From Chloroflexota bacterium (GTDB lineage Bacteria; Chloroflexota; Anaerolineae; J036; Brachytrichaceae), in NCBI GenBank assembly GCA_023488685.1, contig JAMDDR010000356.1, positions 1 to 53,561 of the forward strand: 53,561 bases of DNA, given 5' to 3'. Below, one piece after another: positions 26,102 through 34,710 of the stretch. The stretch's first letter is position 1, and every line of letters begins with the position of its first letter. The notes beneath the pieces were generated by a model. It was not told where the DNA came from. It made no database searches and saw nothing but the letters and a program-made list of their open reading frames with translations. The position numbers and the translations under genes are program-made.

Positions 26102-27436
26102 CTACGATTCGATGATGCGGATCATGACGTCGGCCAGCTTACGCGGGTCATGCCGCCATGGGTGCTCGCTATCCGCGACGTCTGTCTGGACCACACGTGT
26201 GGTGCTGTTGCGCAACGATGTTTCCGGTAGCACCATGTCTACACCCGCCGGTGGTTTGAACTCAGAATCAACGCGATTGTTGGCGATGACCACGTCTGCA
26301 ATCCCCCGGCCGACATGCTGTTCAAGCGCCGCCACGTGATCACTCAACGTGAACTTGTCCGTCTCTCCGCGTTCCGTGGCTACGTTTGCCACGTACACGC
26401 GCGTTGCGCTGGTTTGATGCACTGCTTGTGCAATTCCCGGCACCAGCAGGTTGGGCATGACACTGGTGAACAGGCTACCCGGTCCCATGACGACGAGATC
26501 CGCATCCAGGATTGCACGCACCGCCTCCGGATAGGCCTGTGCATCATTCGGTTCAATCCAGACGCGTTCGATTGGGTAGCCGGTTTTTCCAATGGAAGAT
26601 TCTCCCCTGACTTGCGATCCGCGCACGGTTACATCGTGTGGCGCTGTCGTCTGCGCAAAAGCAGCGGCCGGCTGTAGTTCTCTCAGTTCGGCGCACAGCG
26701 TGACGTCCTGTAATGTGCTCGGCACGATGCGCCCTTTTATTGCCATCACCTTGCTCGATTCGACTACGGCTCGTTCGAAGCTGCCGGTCAGCTCCGCCAT
26801 GGCGGCGATGAACAAGTTGCCAAATGAGTGTCCGCTGAGGCCATTGCCGTTGCCGAAGCGGTATTGGAAGAGCTGCGTCACCAGTGACTCATCATCGGCT
26901 AATGCGGCAATGCACATGCGGAAGTCTCCCGGAGGGAGTACCCCTAATTCACGCCGCAATCGCCCAGAACTCCCACCGTCGTCGGCCACAGTCACAATTG
27001 CCGTGATGTTGGTGGTGTATTGCTTTAATCCACGTAGCAGCGCCGAAAGACCGTGCCCACCGCCGATGGCAACGATTTTGGGACCGTTTGATGCGATGCG
27101 TTGTTCCCAGAGCTTATCCAGAATGGGACGGTTGTCATTGCCGCGCAGCGATTGAATCAACGAGCGGTTAAAGAAGTAAAAGCCGGTGATGAATGCGCTC
27201 AGACCGATCCCGCCGACGATAAGGGCACGGACCCACCGGTCGAGGAATTGTAGGGTTACGTAGTAAAAGATCCCGGGGACGTCTGCCTGGCGGTAGATCT
27301 GTACTTGTACATAGCCGATGCCCAAACCGATCAGGGCCATGCCAAATATCATCAGTAACAGCCACCGTTTTACGTGCAGTCCGGGGATGAGCCAGCGTAA
27401 GAATTGCCTGTCGACAGTGATCCGGGACTTTCTCAT
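26102..27436 (-). CDS. yvcK: YvcK/CofD-like gluconeogenesis factor with membrane anchor
   Basis: About 444 residues. Two N-terminal membrane helices (about 23-45 and 60-85) precede a CofD-like domain with IVAIGGGHGLSALLRGLK, TVADDGGSSGRLRRELGVLPPGD, GNLFIAAM and GPGSLFTSVMPNLLV. YvcK proteins bind UDP-sugars and influence carbon flow and cell shape in Gram-positive bacteria. The domain is not an F420 synthase despite its similarity to CofD. I start at ATG 27436 because the longer frame to 27511 would need TTG and looks unlike homologues. It is next to gap on the same strand, in keeping with a metabolic link. Confidence 0.9.
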   Translation of the reverse strand: MRKSRITVDRQFLRWLIPGLHVKRWLLLMIFGMALIGLGIGYVQVQIYRQADVPGIFYYVTLQFLDRWVRALIVGGIGLSAFITGFYFFNRSLIQSLRGNDNRPILDKLWEQRIASNGPKIVAIGGGHGLSALLRGLKQYTTNITAIVTVADDGGSSGRLRRELGVLPPGDFRMCIAALADDESLVTQLFQYRFGNGNGLSGHSFGNLFIAAMAELTGSFERAVVESSKVMAIKGRIVPSTLQDVTLCAELRELQPAAAFAQTTAPHDVTVRGSQVRGESSIGKTGYPIERVWIEPNDAQAYPEAVRAILDADLVVMGPGSLFTSVMPNLLVPGIAQAVHQTSATRVYVANVATERGETDKFTLSDHVAALEQHVGRGIADVVIANNRVDSEFKPPAGVDMVLPETSLRNSTTRVVQTDVADSEHPWRHDPRKLADVMIRIIES

Positions 27437-27594
27437 GCGTTTCACGCTTTGCAATACAGATTGTGACTTGTACCGAGACTCGATTTGGTCGATTGGTCCA
27501 TGAATGCGCAATTGGATTCGCGAGTCAAATTATAGCCAGTGTTGGTCGTCAGATCGTTGTCAGATACCGGCGTGCGAATATGTATCGCCGTGGA

Positions 27595-29352
27595 TCAATA
27601 TCCAGTTGCCTCGAACAATGTTTTAAGCAGCTTGGCGCGATCCTCAGGGGTCATCGGCACGGGCTGCGAGTAGTCTTCAATGAAAGCGCTACGCAGGTCA
27701 GCGCCCAGGTATTTTCCATTATAGAAGGCGTGCCGGTCTACAAACATCTGGTGCGCGCCTTGCTCGAACTGGTCACCGAAGAACAGATTGCCGGTGCCAT
27801 AGTGGATGAAGCCATGGGCGCTCACGTCGAACCCCTGCACGTGGTGACCCTGGCTGCCGTTCACAACCACCGCGCCGGCATCACGAAGGGCCTTGAAGTC
27901 ACTCTCCTGCTGCGCTGTGGGCTGGTAAAAATAGAATTCCGCGTACTGTAACGTGGCGATGACCAGGTATCCATCGTCTGCCAGCGCCTTGATCGTGGGA
28001 GTGATCAAGTCAAGGTTATGCGGGTCATCTGCGCCGCACAACGCTGATCCAGGCAACTCATTCGTAGGGGTAGCCCAATCCGCGCCGAACCAGTTACAGC
28101 CGACAAATGCGATCCGGTTGCCGTCAACCGTCATTGTCACTGGTCTGAGGCTTTCTGTGTATGTCCGCCCCCCGGCGAAATAGGGCCAGCCCAAATCCTC
28201 ATACATCTTGATCGTCGGCGATAGATGCTGTGTCCCTTTGTCCCATAGATGGTTGCCGGACAGCTCAATGATGTCCGCTCCTACGTACTGTAGAAGCTCG
28301 ATGTACTTGGGGTCGGAGCACATGCTGGTGCCATCATTAAAAGTCGGGGGAGGGCAATCGTCCCAAAACGATACCTCATTACTGATGTGTGTCACATCGG
28401 CTGTGACGAGCCAATCGCGGATCTTCTCGGCCGGGTAGGTGATGCCTTTACGTTCCATCTGGACCGCTGTGCCCCGGACCAGGGCAGTCACGCCTGTCAT
28501 GGCGACGATGGAGAGTTTGGTCGGGTCACGGTCAGTGCTCGCAGGCAATTGGCTGGCGAGATTCGTGTCTTCGGATGTGCGCGGGTGCGCGCGCACGTGG
28601 AGTGTCAGGGGGTATGTACTGGCGTCAAGTTGCTTGTCGAACAGGTTCATCCCATCCAGCCAGATCAGCTTCCAACGCGCTTCCAACTGGCCAAAGGGCA
28701 GAATGGCAAAGGAACTGGGGCGGGTTGCCCAGGCTGTTGCGATCAAGTCTCGCGTTTCGACAAGCTGGATTGGAGTGCTGGCGCTGGGTTCGCCCAGTAA
28801 CAACACCAGGCCGGCACGTGTATCTGCGTCCATGAAAAGGGTGGGGACCGAGCCGTCGTTGGTCAGTGAGGTGAGGGCAGTTGTGTCACCCTGCCAGTAT
28901 GCCGTTAGAGCACTCAAGGTGATCGAATCGGCGATCGTGGGAAATGGCGCTGCCACCGCATAGGTTCGCGTGATGAGTGCGATGCCGCCGGCGGCGTCAT
29001 CAGATGTGTCGATGACGATATCAGACATCTCATCCGTGCCTAACTGCACTTGTATGCCACCGGGTTGTATTTGCCCGAGTTGTTTGACATCCTCGACCAT
29101 TGCGGCGTGCATGTTTGCTGGCAGCTCGGGGGCCACCCAAATGGTTTTCACCGGCACGGGTGTCTGTGTTGGGATGGGTGTCGGGGTTGGTTCTGTGGTC
29201 GGCGTTAACACGCGGACGGTGATGGGCAACGGGGTGGCCGCCCTTGTAGGTCCGGCATCTGCGACAATCGTAGTAGGAGGTGTAGATTGGCACCCGGCAG
29301 CCAGGACGGCTATCACGATGCAACAGGGTGTAAGTACGCGCGCAAGGCGCAT
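27595..29352 (-). CDS. CapA-like metallophosphatase-fold lipoprotein
   Basis: About 585 residues. Signal peptide and lipobox LAAGC (Cys21) are followed by a Thr/Pro linker (TEPTPTPIPTQTPVPV), a region of about 200 residues like a periplasmic-binding lobe, and a C-terminal PGA_cap/CapA domain from about residue 290. That domain shows SIVAMTGVTALVRG, SNEVSFWDDCP, ELSGNHLWDKG, and NGSQGHHVQGFDV with GTGNLFFGDQ. CapA proteins are linked to poly-gamma-glutamate capsule or surface polymers; no capB/capC is nearby. Starts at 29367 or 29382 are also possible. Confidence 0.85.
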   Translation of the reverse strand: MRLARVLTPCCIVIAVLAAGCQSTPPTTIVADAGPTRAATPLPITVRVLTPTTEPTPTPIPTQTPVPVKTIWVAPELPANMHAAMVEDVKQLGQIQPGGIQVQLGTDEMSDIVIDTSDDAAGGIALITRTYAVAAPFPTIADSITLSALTAYWQGDTTALTSLTNDGSVPTLFMDADTRAGLVLLLGEPSASTPIQLVETRDLIATAWATRPSSFAILPFGQLEARWKLIWLDGMNLFDKQLDASTYPLTLHVRAHPRTSEDTNLASQLPASTDRDPTKLSIVAMTGVTALVRGTAVQMERKGITYPAEKIRDWLVTADVTHISNEVSFWDDCPPPTFNDGTSMCSDPKYIELLQYVGADIIELSGNHLWDKGTQHLSPTIKMYEDLGWPYFAGGRTYTESLRPVTMTVDGNRIAFVGCNWFGADWATPTNELPGSALCGADDPHNLDLITPTIKALADDGYLVIATLQYAEFYFYQPTAQQESDFKALRDAGAVVVNGSQGHHVQGFDVSAHGFIHYGTGNLFFGDQFEQGAHQMFVDRHAFYNGKYLGADLRSAFIEDYSQPVPMTPEDRAKLLKTLFEATGY

Positions 29353-29493
29353 GGCGAGAGGGCACATTGAAACGATCTGCATGGTTGCGAATTGTAGAAC
29401 AAAACGTTTTGCATTCCAGCGCCCTCTGCTTCGAAAGGATGCGCTACACTTCATTTGACTGGAGAATCGTACTCGATAAAAGCGGGGTGTGGT

Positions 29494-30519
29494 ATGAAAC
29501 TGTTGCCGAGAAGCAGACCGCGAGAAGACCAACAACCACAATTGACGCCTGTGGTCGGCATGACGGGGGTATTCGCTCTCATAGGACTGGGTCTCGCGTG
29601 GGCGGCCTATATGCGTCGGTACGTGTTGCACGATATTCCAATGACAGCCGCTCTGAGTGGAGAACTGCGCACTTTCACGAGCGGGGCAGGACGAGTGGCG
29701 TACTACGCGGCAGGAAACACCAGGCGCGTCGGTCCGGTGCAAACCCAGCCTGTAGCACCGCCGCTGCTTTTTATCCACAGTGTCAACGCAGCAGCGTCGA
29801 GTTATGAGGTGAAACCACTCTACGAGCGTTACAAACACGATCGCCGGGTATATGCACTTGAACTGCCTGGTTTCGGCTTCAGCGAGCGCCAAGCACGTGC
29901 CTATACGCCTCAGCTTTATCGCGACACCATCAACGACTTTGTTGCCCACGAATTAAAAGGCGGGCCGGTTGATGCGGTTGCCTTGTCGTCGAGCAGTGAA
30001 TTTCTGGCGCTGGCCGCCATACAAAAACCAGCGCAGTACCGCACGCTGACATTCATCTCGCCGACCGGGATGAGCCGGCGTGATATGCGCCGGCGCGACA
30101 GCGATACGCTATTGCGTACGGTGCTCAATCCAGCATGGCGCCGGATGCTCTTTGATACGCTCACGTCGCGACCTGGTATCCGTTTCTTCTTAAGCCAGGT
30201 GCAGGCAAAGCCGGTGGATCGAGGATTGATGCACTATTGCTACGTCGCCAGCCATCAACCAGACGCTGAGTATGCCCCATACTATTTCATCGCAGGCAAG
30301 TTGTTCACGCCGAGCATCTTCATGGCCTACCAGGGGCTGGCGCACCCAGTACTCATGATATACGGACAAAGTGCAATGGCGCGCTACGATATGATCGACG
30401 CACTGCATGCGAGACAGAATTGGCAATTTGCTGAGTTCAGACAGTGTCGCGACCTGGTTCACTTTGACGATCGAGACGGTGTGATATCCCGAATGGACCG
30501 GTTTTATGCCCACGTCTGA
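29494..30519 (+). CDS. Alpha/beta hydrolase with unusual nucleophile elbow
   Basis: About 341 residues with a short N-terminal membrane segment (about 23-42) and an alpha/beta-hydrolase domain: PPLLFIHSVNAAASSYEV (oxyanion-hole region), YALELPGFGFSE, ALSSSSEFLALAA in the place of GxSxG, and a late His in CRDLVHFDD. The elbow is Ser-rich with no Gly, which is unusual but still offers a Ser nucleophile. The substrate is unknown. I start at ATG 29494; a longer frame from 29455 is less likely. It is divergent from the CapA-like gene. Confidence 0.82.
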   Translation: MKLLPRSRPREDQQPQLTPVVGMTGVFALIGLGLAWAAYMRRYVLHDIPMTAALSGELRTFTSGAGRVAYYAAGNTRRVGPVQTQPVAPPLLFIHSVNAAASSYEVKPLYERYKHDRRVYALELPGFGFSERQARAYTPQLYRDTINDFVAHELKGGPVDAVALSSSSEFLALAAIQKPAQYRTLTFISPTGMSRRDMRRRDSDTLLRTVLNPAWRRMLFDTLTSRPGIRFFLSQVQAKPVDRGLMHYCYVASHQPDAEYAPYYFIAGKLFTPSIFMAYQGLAHPVLMIYGQSAMARYDMIDALHARQNWQFAEFRQCRDLVHFDDRDGVISRMDRFYAHV

Positions 30520-30538
30520 TATGTCACCGGCCGTAAAA

Positions 30539-30593
30539 GGTGCACAGAGAACACGCGGAACGAGAGTCTATTCCGCGCATGTTTCCGTGCACC
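30539..30593. terminator. Hairpin between convergent hydrolase and esterase genes
   Basis: Outer arms GGTGCAC (30539-30545) and GTGCACC (30587-30593) plus inner arms GCGGAA (30555-30560) and TTCCGC (30571-30576) make a two-part stem. It sits in the 91-bp gap between two convergent genes and could end transcripts from both sides. Confidence 0.6.
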
Positions 30594-30610
30594 CTGGGAG
30601 GAGACACACC

Positions 30611-31582
30611 TCAGGCCAGTAGATTGCTGAGGAACTTCAGCTTTTCGACGGACTGGAATGTCCCACCGCCTTCGTGATGGTTGTAGCGGTAGATGCGAAT
30701 ATCCTTAGGACCATCGTAGTGGTTGTAAGCGGCATATACCGTGGAAGGCGGGCAGATTTCGTCCATTAACCCCACAGAGAACAGCGCGTTTGCCCTGGCC
30801 CGCGCAGCAAAGTTAACACCATCAAAATACGACAGGGTATTGAATACTGTGTCGATCTGGTTCCGATGAGTCTGGCAGTACTTGACGATCTCTTGATAGG
30901 GGTGCCCGTCTGTGATTTCAGTGGCGCGACGGTAGTGGCAGAGGAAAGGCACGTCGGGCATAGCCGCTGTCACGTCTGGCACCAGCCCACTGGCTGCGAG
31001 CGTGATGCCACCACCCTGGCTGCCACCTGAAACAAGGATACGAGTGGCATCGACTGCTGGATGTGAGCGTGCCGCCTCGATGGCGCGCGCGGCATCGGTG
31101 AACACGCGCCGGTAATAGTACGTGTCTGGGCTGAGGATGCCACGAGTCATGAAGCCAGGAAACTGGCCGCATGACCCTTGTGGCTCATAATCCGGCGTGT
31201 CGCCAGGTGACCAGGCGCTGCCCTGGCCGCGTGTATCCATGACGAAGTGTGCGTAACCGGCGCTACTCCACAGCAACCAGTCGGTCGGGAAACCGCGTCC
31301 GCCGCCATAGCCGATGTAATCGACGACGCACGGGAGTGGTCCGGCGCGGTGGCATGGGATCTGCAACCAGCCCTTCACCGGTTGTCCGCCATAGCCATTA
31401 AACGTCACGTCGAAGGTCTCGACGCTGCGAAGTTTATAGTCTACAGGCTCGAAGACCGCGTTCAGTGGATGGCTGTGTGCGTCATGGAGGGTCTTTTCCC
31501 AGAATGTATCGAAGTCTGCGGGTTCCTCACGGTCGGGTTTGTACGTTTTTAGTTGATCGAGCGGGTAGTCAAAGAATGCCAT
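30611..31582 (-). CDS. Acetyl-xylan esterase / cephalosporin-C deacetylase family
   Basis: A 323-residue AXE1-family alpha/beta hydrolase. It begins [16 protein letters not shown] and has the family's [16 protein letters not shown], the nucleophile elbow GGSQGGG, and the Asp/His region [13 protein letters not shown] and YNHHEGG. Such enzymes remove acetyl groups from xylo-oligosaccharides and other acetylated sugars in the cytoplasm. No signal peptide is seen. It follows the GNAT gene by 15 bases, so the two form a pair. Confidence 0.93.
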   Translation of the reverse strand: MAFFDYPLDQLKTYKPDREEPADFDTFWEKTLHDAHSHPLNAVFEPVDYKLRSVETFDVTFNGYGGQPVKGWLQIPCHRAGPLPCVVDYIGYGGGRGFPTDWLLWSSAGYAHFVMDTRGQGSAWSPGDTPDYEPQGSCGQFPGFMTRGILSPDTYYYRRVFTDAARAIEAARSHPAVDATRILVSGGSQGGGITLAASGLVPDVTAAMPDVPFLCHYRRATEITDGHPYQEIVKYCQTHRNQIDTVFNTLSYFDGVNFAARARANALFSVGLMDEICPPSTVYAAYNHYDGPKDIRIYRYNHHEGGGTFQSVEKLKFLSNLLA

Positions 31583-31597
31583 ATTTGTATCCTGATC

Positions 31598-32071
31598 CTA
31601 CTCCCACAGCATGCCGCGGTAAATGCCAGGTTCCGAGCCATCAATGGGTGTCGCGCCGACGGATTTGGCGTAGAAATCGGTCGGGCCGGCCGCGCCGATG
31701 ATGGCGTAGCCATACCCCTCAGCCGCCATGGCGTCCATGCAGGCGAGGAGCAGCGCCTTGCCGATGCCGCGCCCTCGCTCGGCTTCTGATACGCCGGTCG
31801 GGCCGAAGAAATTTTTACAGGTGGCATCGTAGCAGGCAAAGCCAAGGATTTTCTTCTCGCACACGGCGATGTAGCATGAACCGGGGTGGTTCGTAAAAGC
31901 GACATCGGCTTCGCTGGCCCAGCCTTCGCCGAAGTGTTCGCGCACCCATTTCACCACATGGTGTTTTTCCGGCGGGATGGCGCGGCGAATGTCGATCCCT
32001 TGAGCATTCAAATGCTCGCGCAATGGCTCCCATTTGGGCAGACAGTATAGTTTAACGAGCATGTCAGGCAT
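31598..32071 (-). CDS. GNAT-family N-acetyltransferase
   Basis: A 157-residue single GNAT domain. The acetyl-CoA loop is seen in VSEAERGRGIGKALL (Q/RxxGxG/A type), with beta strands IAVCEKKILGFACYDA before it and GYAIIGAAGPTDFYAKSVGA after it. The acceptor is unknown. It lies 15 bases upstream of the AXE1-type esterase. Pairing an acetyltransferase with a deacetylase is suggestive but not proof of a common substrate. Confidence 0.88.
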   Translation of the reverse strand: MPDMLVKLYCLPKWEPLREHLNAQGIDIRRAIPPEKHHVVKWVREHFGEGWASEADVAFTNHPGSCYIAVCEKKILGFACYDATCKNFFGPTGVSEAERGRGIGKALLLACMDAMAAEGYGYAIIGAAGPTDFYAKSVGATPIDGSEPGIYRGMLWE

Positions 32072-32212
32072 GTGTGTTCCTCGTTAGGTGAATAATGTTT
32101 TACGAGACGACCCTACTTTAATCCATATCGCCGAATTGCCATGTCTGATCGTCGCCGGCGAAACCCAGTACCTGCGTCTCTACGGATGGTGGTGGCCGAG
32201 TGAACGATGATG

Positions 32213-32241
32213 CACCGCCCACGTTCTGAACGCGGGCGGTG
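32213..32241 (-). terminator. Hairpin downstream of glycogen phosphorylase
   Basis: CACCGCCC (32213-32220) pairs with GGGCGGTG (32234-32241), and the stem continues as CGTT/AACG around a three-base loop with one mismatch. It begins seven bases past the glgP stop on the minus strand. No T run follows. Confidence 0.6.
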
Positions 32242-32247
32242 TTACGG

Positions 32248-34437
32248 TTACTTGGTGTCTTGTGGGACAGTCTGAGCCACACTTTCACCCGCGCGAGCAC
32301 TTTGGCCAGCGGTGGCGAGGGGGACGTAAGCCTCGTTGATATACTGCTTGAGCATTCGGCGCGTGCTGAAGCGTGGCACGATGGTTGCGATGGATTCCTT
32401 CACTCTCTCCAGCCACTTGTGGGGGATGTTGTCGTACTCCACGTCATAGTACAACGGCACGATCTCGTTCTCCAGCGTTGAATAGATCGACTCTGTGTCG
32501 GCGCGGTCCTGCATCTCCAGGTCGTCAAAGTCGTTGTCGTCACCTATAGCCCATCCGTTCTTGCCGTTATACGCTTCCCGCCACCAGCCGTCCAGCACAC
32601 TGAAGTTCAAAGCGCCGTTCAGCGCGGCTTTCATGCCGCTGGTGCCACTGGCCTCGTACGGACGACGTGGGGTGTTCAGCCACACATCCACACCTCGCAC
32701 CAGGTAGCGCGCGACATTCAAGTCGTAGTCCTCGATGAAGACAAGTCTGCCGGCGCTATCTGCGTTCTTGATCAAGCGATACAACTGTTGGATGAGCAAC
32801 TTGCCTGGCTCGTCGTTAGGATGAGCTTTTCCCGCAAATAGGATTTGCACCGGCCGGCCGGGATTGTTGACGATTTTGAGCAATCGCTCAACATCGCGCA
32901 GGATGAGCGCTGCACGTTTGTATGTGGCAAAGCGCCTCGCAAAGCCGATCGTCAGCACGTTTGGGTCGATCAGCACGCCACTGGCGATCGTCTGTACCGG
33001 GTGCTGGCGGTGCGTAATCCATTTGGTACGGGCGCGGTCGCGCATGAACTCGGCCAGGCGGCGTTTATTATGCTTGTGCACGTCCCATAACTGGTCATCA
33101 GGCATCTCATATACGGGTGCCCAGGTGGCGGGATCATCAGTACGATTGATCCAGCCCACACCCATATATTCATCGTATAACCTGCGCATGCGGCTGGATA
33201 ACCAGGAACGTGTGTGCACGCCATTGGTGATGTAGCTGATTGGTGTTTCACGCCCAGGATACATCCAGCTCCACATCTTACGCGCTACCTGGCCGTGCAG
33301 TTCGCTCACCGCATTGGACTTTTCGGACATACGCAGCGCCAATACCGTCATGCCGTAGCTCCCGTTGTGCTCGGCCAACGCCAAGAACTCGTCACGTGTC
33401 AGGTTCAGTTTCTCCCAATAGCCATTCAGTTGCTTGTCGATTTGCCAGATGGCAAAGGCATCGTTCCCGGCAGGGACAGGCGTGTGCGTGGTAAACACAG
33501 TCTTCTGACAGACACGTTCCTTGGCCTGTTCGAATGTGATGTGTTCGGCCTCGATGAACTCCCGTGCTCGCTCGAGCGTGCCAAACGCAGGATGGCCTTC
33601 ATTCATGTGCCAGACGATCGGGTCTATGTCCAGCGCGCGCAATGCTCGCACACCGCCAATACCCAAAACGATCTCTTGAGCGATCCGTGTATCTGGGTCG
33701 GGACTGTATAGGCGATAAGTGAGTTGGCGATCCTGTGGTGCATTCTGTGCCACATCCGTGTCCATCAGGTAGAGCGCTACCCGGCCGACCTGCGCTTTCC
33801 AGACCTGCACCCAGATGGTTCTGCTGAGCAGGTCAATGGGCAGCAACATCGGACTCCCGTCGCTGCTGTTCACACGGGTGATTGGTAGCTGAGAAAAGTC
33901 AAGCAGTTCGAAATCAGCTTCCTGCCAGCCGTCTTCGGTGATGCGCTGGCGGAAGTATCCTTGCAGATAAAGAAAACCGATCCCAACCATCGGCAAGCCC
34001 AAATCACTGGCGGCTTTGAGATGGTCGGCGGCCAATACCCCCAAGCCTCCGGCATACATGGGCAGCGATTCGTGTAAGCCGAATTCAAACGAGAAGTAGG
34101 CAACTGGCCGATCCCATTGACCGTGGTTCTGGGGAAACCATGGCCTGTTGCCGTTCACAGAGGGATTCATGTAGCGCGTGTATTCGTCGACGACACGGTC
34201 GTATATCTCCAGGAAGCGTGAATCCTGGTAAGCTTCAGCAAGCGCTTTTCGCGGCACTTGCCGCAGTAACTTGATTGGGTTGTGGTACACACTTTCCCAC
34301 AGCACAGGGTGGATCCGCTGGAAAAGCTTCGGCGCTTCCGGATGCCACGTCCACCATAAGTTGTAGGCCAGTTCGCCGAGTCTGGCAATCCTCTTTGGCA
34401 GTGAACTGACCAATTGATCTATTTCCAATTGAGACAC
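32248..34437 (-). CDS. glgP: Alpha-glucan (glycogen) phosphorylase, DUF3417 type
   Basis: About 729 residues. The N-terminal DUF3417 segment (RIARLGELAYNLWWTWHPEA) precedes the GT35 phosphorylase domain: PVAYFSFEFGLHESLPMYAGGLG, WHMNEGHPAF, and the pyridoxal-phosphate Lys region EASGTSGMKAALNG. It releases glucose-1-phosphate from glycogen or maltodextrin. I start at GTG 34437 because AAGGAGG lies seven bases before it; an ATG eight codons earlier would overlap that site. Short of classical phosphorylases, but normal for this bacterial/archaeal branch. It is divergent from uvrC. Confidence 0.96.
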   Translation of the reverse strand: MSQLEIDQLVSSLPKRIARLGELAYNLWWTWHPEAPKLFQRIHPVLWESVYHNPIKLLRQVPRKALAEAYQDSRFLEIYDRVVDEYTRYMNPSVNGNRPWFPQNHGQWDRPVAYFSFEFGLHESLPMYAGGLGVLAADHLKAASDLGLPMVGIGFLYLQGYFRQRITEDGWQEADFELLDFSQLPITRVNSSDGSPMLLPIDLLSRTIWVQVWKAQVGRVALYLMDTDVAQNAPQDRQLTYRLYSPDPDTRIAQEIVLGIGGVRALRALDIDPIVWHMNEGHPAFGTLERAREFIEAEHITFEQAKERVCQKTVFTTHTPVPAGNDAFAIWQIDKQLNGYWEKLNLTRDEFLALAEHNGSYGMTVLALRMSEKSNAVSELHGQVARKMWSWMYPGRETPISYITNGVHTRSWLSSRMRRLYDEYMGVGWINRTDDPATWAPVYEMPDDQLWDVHKHNKRRLAEFMRDRARTKWITHRQHPVQTIASGVLIDPNVLTIGFARRFATYKRAALILRDVERLLKIVNNPGRPVQILFAGKAHPNDEPGKLLIQQLYRLIKNADSAGRLVFIEDYDLNVARYLVRGVDVWLNTPRRPYEASGTSGMKAALNGALNFSVLDGWWREAYNGKNGWAIGDDNDFDDLEMQDRADTESIYSTLENEIVPLYYDVEYDNIPHKWLERVKESIATIVPRFSTRRMLKQYINEAYVPLATAGQSARAGESVAQTVPQDTK

Positions 34438-34710
34438 GACTGTCCTCCTTAAACGAACCATTCACCTTTAAACCATTGCACTTCAATCCAGTTCCTGGGA
34501 CATTTCATCGCAGTTCGAGGGGCTGCAGGTTCTGTAGGCTACGTGGTCTATGTGGCCAATCTTAACTCAGAGCAGCCAGGAAGGTACTTTGAAGCAACTA
34601 TTCATAAAACACTCATGCTGAGGGCCGATAATGAGGCAATAAGCGCTCTGACGTGCGAAAATATACGGTAACGGCGTAGTAACACGTGCGCGCTGGACTG
34701 AGTTCATAAA
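34438..34710. other. Divergent intergenic region glgP-uvrC
   Basis: This 273-bp stretch must hold promoters for both genes. I find no convincing -35/-10 pair, palindrome or small gene beyond the glgP ribosome binding site at its left edge. Confidence 0.4.
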
